A DNA stretch of 64,000 bases from Prunella strophiata. Lineage: Eukaryota > Chordata > Aves > Passeriformes > Prunellidae. The position numbers and the translations under genes were made by a program. The notes below the pieces were generated by a model. It did not search any database. It was not told the origin of the DNA and saw only the letters and a program-made list of their open reading frames with translations. This document shows positions 57,276 to 64,000 of the stretch, piece after piece. Within the stretch, counting starts at the first letter, position 1; the number at the start of each line of letters is the position of its first letter. The DNA is taken from contig JAZBQD010000006.1 in the NCBI GenBank assembly GCA_036583965.1, positions 737,621 through 801,620 of the forward strand, in the 5' to 3' direction.

Positions 57276-58905
57276 CTCCCTGGCCCAGCCCAGTTCAGCC
57301 TTTCCCTGCCCCTGGCCCAGCCCAGCAGAGCAGTAGGGTCAGGTCTGGCCCTGCAGCAGGAGCTGGAGGCACTGGAGGTCAGGGACAGCCCCTCTGTGTC
57401 TGCAGTGCTCAGCAGATGCTCAGCTCAGGCAGCTCCTGCAGCCCCAGGGCCAGCCCCGCTGCCCAGCCCAGCAGCAGAGTTGGCCCCGGGGCTCCTCAGG
57501 CAGCTCCTGCTGGCCCAGGGACAGGGCAGCCTCTTGCCAGGGCTCCTCTGCACAGCCACGGGCTCCTGCTCTGCCCCTGGCACATGCCAGCTGCCCGCAG
57601 AGCCTTTCCCAGGGGAACAGGTCTGTGCTGGCCTGAGCAGCCATGGCTGCAGCCCCTGCCCTGCTGCCCAGAGCCTGAGCTGGGGCTGCTGCTCTGCAGA
57701 GCATGGGGGCTGAGCTGCCCGGGGCCCTGGGCTGCCTCTGCTGGGCTCTGCTGCTCAGCTGGGACACAGAGGCAGCTGAGGGGGCTCCCTGCACTGACCC
57801 CCTCCCACACAGGCTCTGCGGGGCCAGGCAGGGTGCTCAGAGGTGCCTGCCTTGTTCCAGGGCTGCCAGAGGGGCTGGGGGCTGCCCTGGATCCTCCTGG
57901 GGGAGTTCCCTGAGGTCAGAGGAGTCAGTGCCCAGACTCCTTTCCCTGGGCCTGCTGTGTCCCCTGGGCTGCAGAGCTCTCCTGGCTCACAGCAGACATT
58001 CAGTCCTTGATCTCAGGGTGACCCCCCTGCCCAGGCCTGTGCCCATGAGCTCCACTCCCTGGTGCTCCCTGGCACTCACTGTCCCTGCAGCTCCCCTGTG
58101 CTCTCCTGGCAGCTCCCAAGGCCCTCCAGACAAACATTCCCCTGCCATCAGCCCTGGCACAAGCTGCAGAGCCCCAGGAAGGTTCAGCACAGACCATTCA
58201 GCATCTGATGGGCACTGGCCACCAACAAGCAAAACCTGACCCAGGCCTGAGTCCCCTGAAGGCCCCAGTGAGACCCTGATCTCATCCCACTGAGCCCTGG
58301 GAGAGCAAGGAACACAAGGAGCCTCTTGGGAGTCCTGAGAGTGACTCTGGAGGGGAGCAAAGCCTTCCTGGCCTGCCCTCAGGAGATGCCCTTTGCTGGT
58401 GGAGCTGCTGTGCTGGAGCCCAGCTGTGTCCCAGCAGTGCCCATGGCCTGTCCCTGCCCGTGGTCACAGCAGGGACACGCAGCAGGACAGGGACCAAGCT
58501 GCCAGAGCACTGGGCCTTGCAGCCACAGCAGGGCTGGGGAGGGGAGTGTGGAGCTGGGAGGAGCAGATGTGGGAAGAGGCAGGGCCATTGTCCCTGGCCC
58601 TGCTGCTGTGCTGGGAGCCCCTTCCCTCCACCTCTGCTCACAAGCACTGCCCTGCAGAGCCAGAGAAGGGCTGAGGCAATGCCTTGGACACACAAGTCAG
58701 GGCAGCCATTTGATTTTATTGAAATGCACAGGGAACAAGCCTACTGAAAGTCTTTGTGTTGCAAAAGAAAAGTATATGTTCATGTAGAAATGCTGAGTAG
58801 TACTACAGTATTTTATAAAAAACATTACAACACTAGAAAAATAATAAGAAAAGATCCTAATGAAGAAATGGACAAATAGGAAAAAGAGTCGAGATTGCAA
58901 AGAGT
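57276..58905. other. GC-rich non-coding flank of the OR gene
   Basis: CAG/CTG- and CCCAG-rich sequence with overlapping long frames on both strands (for example 57239-57913), caused by base composition. No domain or splice structure recognised. Similar composition recurs at 62.2-62.9 kb on the other side of the OR gene. Confidence 0.4.
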
Positions 58906-58951
58906 TACATTCTGAAGGTTCTGAGCAGAAAAAGAGAGAGTTGATTGCTTC

Positions 58952-59870
58952 TTAAAAGACAGTCATAATTTTCCTCAGAGCATCCTTGAGCTCCTGTTTC
59001 CTCAGGCTGTAGATGAGGGAGTTCAGGGCTGGAGGCATCACTGAGTACTGACAGGACCAAATCCAGGGATGGGGAGGAGATGGGGGGGGGGGCTTCAGGC
59101 ATAAAAATGTACCAGTGCTGAGGAACACGGAGACCACAGCCAGGTGAGGGAGGCACGTGGAAAAGGCTTTGTGCCATCCCTGCTCAGAGGGCATCCTCAG
59201 CATGGCCCTGAGATTCTGCACATAGGAGAAAACAATGAACACAAAACAACCAGGTCCTAAAAAAGAAACTAATGGCAAGGGGCCCCACTTCCCTTAGGTG
59301 GGATTTGGAGAAGGAAAGCTTGAGGATGTGTGGGATTTCACAGAAGAACTGGCCCAGGGCATTGCCGTGGCACAGGGGCAGGGAAAATGTACTGGCTGTG
59401 TGCAGCAGAGCATTGAGAAAGGCACTGGCCCAGGCAGCTGCTGCCATGTGGGCACAAGCTCTGCTGCCCAGGAGGGTCCCGTAGTGCAGGGGTTTGCAGA
59501 TGGACACGTAGCGGTCATAGCACATGATGGTCTGGAGGGAAAACTCTGCTGAGATGAAGAACATAAAGAAAAAGAGCAGAGCAGCACATCCTGTGTAGGA
59601 AATGGTCCTGGTGTCCCAGAGGGAATTGTGCATGGCTTTGGGGACAGTGGTGCAGATGGAGCCCAGGTCGCTGAGGGCCAGGTTGAGCAGGAAGAAGAAC
59701 ATGGGCGTGTGCAGGTGGTGGCCGCAGGCTACGGCGCTGATGATGAGGCCGTTGCCCAGGAGGGCAGCCAGGGAGATGCCCAGGAAGAGGCAGAAGTGCA
59801 GGAGCTGCAGCTGCCGCGTGTCTGCCAGTGCCAGCAGGAGGAAGTGGCTGATGGAGCTGCTGTTGGACAT
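58952..59870 (-). pseudogene. Olfactory receptor family 14-like, frameshifted
   Basis: Nearly full-length odorant receptor (about 919 bases; normal about 310 codons). Start MSNSSSISHFLLLAL; helix 2 block HTPMFFFLLNLALSDL; helix 3 end MCYDRYVSICKPLHY (the OR MAYDRYVAIC signature); helix 5 entry PHILKLSFSKSHLREVG; helix 6 block HKAFSTCLPHLAVVS; helix 7 SLIYSLRKQELKDAL. The frame changes near 59260, in a T-run before helix 5 ends. Within helix 6-7 a run of 11 G (59086-59096) and a further indel near 59055 shift it away and back, spoiling about 13 residues. So at least three indels: a pseudogene, or partly assembly error in homopolymers. Confidence 0.9.
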
Positions 59871-61349
59871 TCGCTGTCGCTGGACAAGGGGATCTGTGCA
59901 TGAATAAAGGACAGTGACAAGTCAGGAGAGGCTGCTTGGAGCCAAACCTGGGCCATTCCCTGTAGACTGTCCAGCTGGGACTCACCCATCCTTGGTCCTG
60001 CTCTGAGAAAACCTTCACACAGGTCTCTGCCTGAGCTCCAGTTGTGCTGGCTGAGTGTGCCAGGAGCAGCCAGGCTTGTGTGGGGGGGCTCTTGAGGAGC
60101 CATCCCTGCCCTGATGCCCTGGGTTTGTGGCCCTGTGGCAGAGGGACCAGGCTGAATATTCAGGGTTTGTCAGGGGAATCACTCCTATTGCAGAAAGGCT
60201 TGGTCCCATCTGCACTCACATAGAGTGTAAAGGAAATAGATGGCAGGAGTTGGTTTTAGGAATTGTTATCCTGCCCACACATCATTCCTGGCTCTCTGAG
60301 GTCAGAAATCTCCAGCATTTCTTCTGTACTCAGAGTTTGCCACTGAGAGATGTGAGAGGCAAAGGATTCCCTGTGTCTGAGGGAAGGTGAGGGGCTGGAT
60401 GGGCTTGTTCCCAGCTGCCCTGGCTTTGCACCTTGGGCTGCAATCAGAGCACAATCACACTCCTGGGTCACCCTGGGATAAACCAGACCCTGCCCAGAGC
60501 AGAGGAATCCCTGAATGTCTCACCCTCTCTAAAGGTCTCTGGGCAAGGTCTCAGCACCCCCTTGTGCCAAGGACACTCACAGCTCCCTTGGCAAACCCAA
60601 CAGCATTTCCTCAGCTGTGGCAGCTCTGCGCTTCCCCGTGGGACGTTCAGGGAACTGCCGGAGGCCCTGGCACAGATTTGCACCCAGGAGGGCAGCTCAG
60701 AGCTTGGAAGGGCACAGCAAAGAGATCCCTGGGTGTGCCCATGATGGGATCTCAGGGAGGGGGCTCAGCTCATTCCCCTTTCCCATGGACTGCTTTGCCC
60801 ACAGCCCCACCAGTCCCAGGGAAGCTTGGACACCCCATTCCCATGGACAATCCCTGCCTGGCAGGAATGCCAAGGGCAGTGCCTGACTCAGCTGCTGCAA
60901 ATGCCAGAGTCTCCCTGAGAGCACCAGATAACAGTGACACTATCAGGGTAGTGCAGAAACAAGAGAAGATGTTGTGGTGCTGTGCCTGGGAGGGCAGGGC
61001 AGAGACAGCCAGGCACTCAGGACAGTGTTCCCGTGCCCAGCTGTGCCCAGCACCTCCCACACACCAACAGTGCCCTCCTGCCCCCAGCACTGCTCTGTTC
61101 AGGCCCCTCTCTTTCCCTGAGCATCTCCCTGGGCCTGGACATTCCCTCCTGAGAGGTGCCTTGTCCCTGCCAGCGCTCACAGAGCCCATCCCACCCTCTG
61201 TGCCCTTGCCCTGGCCCTACAGAAACCTGCCTGTGTGCAGGGCCCTGGCTGGGGCAGGGTCTGTGTGCAGCTGGGCAAGGGCAGCTCAGGAGAGCCCTGC
61301 TGGGCCCTGCACATGTGATGCTGCTGCTGTCCATGGGCTGAGGAGTGGC
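59871..61349. other. 5' flank of the OR gene; no other gene
   Basis: GC-rich with a 321-codon chance frame (60387-61352) that has no known motif, contains Pro/Gly/Ser-rich low-quality sequence and overlaps frames on the opposite strand. OR genes often have an untranslated upstream exon, which I could not place. Confidence 0.4.
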
Positions 61350-61500
61350 TGAAGGCCCTTTGGGATGCTCCCAGCAGAGAGACTGACCATCCACAGTTAC
61401 AGTTCTGGGGTCTCTGAAAATGTTCAAACATGTCTTTGATGATCCTGTGTGTCCCTTTCAACTCCGAATGTTCTGTCATTCCATGATTACAACTCCTGTT
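61350..61500 (+). mobile_element. CR1 3' end fragment
   Basis: 'tctttgatgatcctgtgtgtccctttcaactccgaatgttctgtcattccatgatta' has the CR1 3' end word order and octamer-like tail. Short. Confidence 0.6.
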
Positions 61501-61559
61501 CTGCTTTTCTCATCCCCCTGTTGTCTATTATCAAAAGAGAAAAAAAACTCTTGCAACAG

Positions 61560-61860
61560 TGTTAGAACAGTAAAGTAAAAATGAGACCTTTATTGGAAGC
61601 TTCCAGGTGTCCCAGTGGGGATTGGGCACACCCAGCCCCTGATTTCAATGATTTATTAAGGTTGATTAATCAGGATATTTAACAGGAACATCCAATAGGA
61701 GATTCACTTGCCCCAGTTACACAGCCCTGGCTAAATGCATTTGAGTAGGTCTAAGGGCTTCTTTCCCTTCCCTTTTTTTATGACTGCTCACATTCTGGTC
61801 AAAAACCAAAATGTTTTTGTAGGTCCTCTTCCTGATAATAAGACTATACAGTATTTCAGG
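61560..61860 (-). mobile_element. LTR-like element (minus)
   Basis: On the minus strand ccaataaaggtctc (complement near 61585-61600) is a polyadenylation signal, and 'ctattgga' (complement near 61690) a CAAT-like box. It resembles the U5-R style of the LTRs at 29.0 and 33.2 kb ('tttattgga'). Ends not fixed. Confidence 0.5.
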
Positions 61861-63289
61861 AATGTATTTAGACAGTCAGCTTATTGTTCTAAAATTTAAG
61901 AGAAAAGTTAGGAAACATACTGGAGTTAATGAAGGCTTATAGAATTATATAATAGTAGTTTAATATAGTTTATTAAGAGTTTAATAGAGTTAAATAAGGA
62001 TTATAGTTTTATAACTATATAATAGTAATTTATTGAGCTACAAATATATGAAAAATGTATAAAAAGCAAAAATCTTTTTGTCATCACCCCAACTTTCCCA
62101 TCCTTCTCCAAGTAGGATATTGAAAACGCTCTCAAGAAAGCTCCTGATCTTTCCAGGAATCCCCGGCTTACCTTCTTTGGGAAGTGTCCTGTGGAGCTGA
62201 GACCAGGCTGGTCTGGAGCTGGGAGCAGCCCTGCCCCAGCCAGCCCTCTCAGCAGCAGCACCTGCCCTGCTCAGGGTGGCTCCTTCCCCCCAGAGCTTCT
62301 CCCCAGCACTGGGAGCAGCTCCCCGGGCCGGCTGAGAGCTGTCCCTGGCAGGCAGCAGAGTCCCTGCCCCAGCACAGCGCCCTGGGCTGCAGGACCCTGC
62401 TCTGAAGGACAGCCCTGGGCACCCCTGGCTGCACCCCGCTGCTCAGCCCTGCAGCAGAGCCTGGCAACAGGAGCTGCCTTGGGCTGTGCCTGGGCTGGGG
62501 CAGCAGGGAAAGCCAGCCCTGCCCTAGGGCCACATCCCTGCCCTGGAGCAGCTCTGAGAGTCCTCCTGAAAGATCCCAAAAGCTGTGGGATGAGCCAGCT
62601 CCAGGAGATCCCTGCAGGAGCTGCAGCTTCTCTTCCCACAGCCAGGGAATGACTGTTTCAAACCTGGGATGATTTCTGCTCTAGTGAGCCCTCAGTGAGC
62701 TCTGCTCTGTGCTCCCAGTCCAGGCTGAGTTTAACCCCTCTGTGGCTCTGAGCTGTGCCTGGAGTGGCTGCAGGCAGTGCCCCAGCCCTGCTGGGCTGTG
62801 CACAGGAGCTGCTCCTGGCCAGAGCTGTCTATCTGCAGTGCTGCCCTTGCCAGGAGCTGCCTCTGGGCCAGGACCCTGGCCCAGCTCAGCAGCACAGACA
62901 CAGCACAGCGACTTTAATGACCCTCTGGGGCTTTGTGCTCAGGCCCTGAACATCAGTCCCTGAGAGGGAGCTGAAGAAACCTCTCAAGAACTCCAAGGCA
63001 GAATCACACTCCAAAGTTTCTTTGACTTTTAATAGGTCCCACTGAGGGACACGACTGACAAAGTGTCCCCAGGCCCCAGCCAGAGCAGAGAACTGCAGGC
63101 TCTGATGACAGGTGGGGACAAAGAGAAGCCAAGTCTTGGTGCCCTGCGGCACAGCAGCGTCTGTGTCACCAAGGGCTGTGAGGAGACACCTTGTCCTGAG
63201 GCACTGGGGCCTCCTGGCACAGCCCCAGCCAGGCTGGCCACTAGTCACCCCCTTGTCCTGCCCTCAGCATCCCCCCAGCCCACATCCCA
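61861..63289. other. AT-rich patch then GC-rich non-coding
   Basis: 61900-62060 is AT-rich with 'tttaatagagttaa' words. 62160-62960 is GC- and CAG/CTG-rich with chance frames on both strands, resembling 57.3-58.7 kb in style. Confidence 0.4.
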
Positions 63290-63900
63290 GTGGCCTCAAA
63301 GATCTGCTGCAAGGAGTCCCTGGAGAGCCTTGGTCAGGAATGGCACTGGGGGCTCCTTCATGCTGCCAGGGACTGCAGGTTTTTCTAAGGACTTTGGGTT
63401 TTGCTTTTGCCTTGAAGTCTCTGAGAGGTTTGTGGAGTCATGACCTCCAATTATCTGCTGTAATTAGTCCCTGGAGAGGCTTTGTCAGTAACAACACTCA
63501 GTGGGACTCATGAATGGTTCAAGGTACTTCAGTTATTTTAAGGTACTTGGTGTTTCCCTTTTGATACAGACTCTGTGAGAGGTTTGTGCAATCATGGCCA
63601 CCAGTTATCTCCTTTAACGACTCCCTTGAGAGCTTTGTACTGACACTCAGTGGGGCTCATTAATACTTTGAGATACTTAAAGTGTTAAAGGTACTTTGGA
63701 TTTTCCTTTCCACACTGAGTTTCTGAGAGGGTTTTTGTGCCATCCTGGCCTCCAATTTTCTCCTCCAAGGAATCCATGAGGAGCCTGTGTTGGGGATGGA
63801 CCTCAGTGGGACCCATTCATGCTTTGAGACACTTTGGGTTTTTCCTCTGACTTTGAGTCTGGAAAGGTTTGTGCAATCTCCTCTCAGGCCCTGAGGTTCA
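63290..63900. repeat. ~150-bp tandem repeat, about 4 units
   Basis: 'ctgagaggtttgtg', 'cctccaattatctcc', 'cactcagtgggactcat' and 'actttgggttttcc' recur in the same order with spacing near 150 bases (63418, 63570, 63719, 63857). Diverged units; runs toward the window edge. Confidence 0.75.
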
Positions 63901-64000
63901 AGGGCTCAGCTCCAAATGCACCACGGGGCTCATTAGGATCAAGCAGGTCCTGACAAATCATATCTGTGCCTTGATTTCCTTCCCTCTACTTTTGTGTGCA

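Noticed and set aside
57153..58239. Several 180-220-codon overlapping frames
   Set aside because: CAG/CTG-rich DNA gives open frames in all phases; no splice structure or homology recognised.
60387..61352. 321-codon frame with possible protein
   Set aside because: GC-rich, Pro/Ala/Ser-biased, overlapped by open frames on the other strand, no recognised motif, and lies in OR-flanking non-coding sequence.

Overview
The window looks like repeat-rich avian nuclear DNA, most likely from a songbird. The evidence is many CR1 LINE pieces with the typical CR1 3' tail, several families of avian-type endogenous retrovirus (ERV) LTRs, bird-style family-14 olfactory receptor (OR) fragments, and C2H2 zinc-finger genes of the kind expanded in passerines. 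I see no bacterial operons, phage modules or CRISPR. The density of ERVs, inverted arrays and decayed genes would suit a poorly recombining region such as the W chromosome or a heterochromatic block, but the sequence alone does not prove this.

Layout. 0-9.9 kb: an old CR1 copy, five LTR-like pieces in both orientations, a truncated OR gene (6.37-6.62 kb) and a ~70-bp minisatellite. 9.97-16.3 kb: a solo LTR with a perfect 6-bp target duplication, then a pol-only gammaretrovirus-like ERV (copy A) and several LTRs. 17.4-18.4 kb: a decayed C2H2 zinc-finger gene. 19.6-27 kb: a degenerate 75-bp tandem array whose orientation flips in the middle, interrupted by LTRs. 27-33.5 kb: pieces consistent with one minus-strand provirus; its 3' LTR carries a 2-kb perfect AGCAGA hexamer expansion and a poly-C tract, and a plus-strand solo LTR is nested inside. 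33.5-35.8 kb: a broken CR1. 37.0-38.2 kb: a zinc-finger gene with an open two-exon model on the minus strand, with a CpG island about 3 kb upstream of it (41.24-41.69 kb) wedged between LTRs. 42.3-48.0 kb: a CCCAGT-family repeat block with ~50 nearly identical 53-bp units, then the same family inverted, split by a young-looking CR1 with an open reverse transcriptase frame. 48.0-52.9 kb: ERV copy B with gag, protease and pol, all broken. 54.2-56.6 kb: an ERV-L-like remnant with integrase end, open dUTPase, env remnant and LTR. 58.9-59.9 kb: a nearly full-length but frameshifted OR gene. The rest is GC-rich non-coding DNA and a 150-bp tandem repeat at the right end.

The only reading frames that look like genes with some claim to being intact are the zinc-finger gene (350 codons after splicing), the CR1 reverse transcriptase and the ERV dUTPase. 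No new multi-gene system is evident. The strongest unusual signals are sequence-dynamic: an 814-bp block identical between two otherwise clearly diverged ERV copies 39 kb apart (including the same stop codons), a homogenised 53-bp minisatellite with a G-quadruplex motif in every unit, and a 2-kb uninterrupted hexamer inside an LTR. Each could be biology (conversion, array expansion) or an assembly artefact, and long reads would decide.
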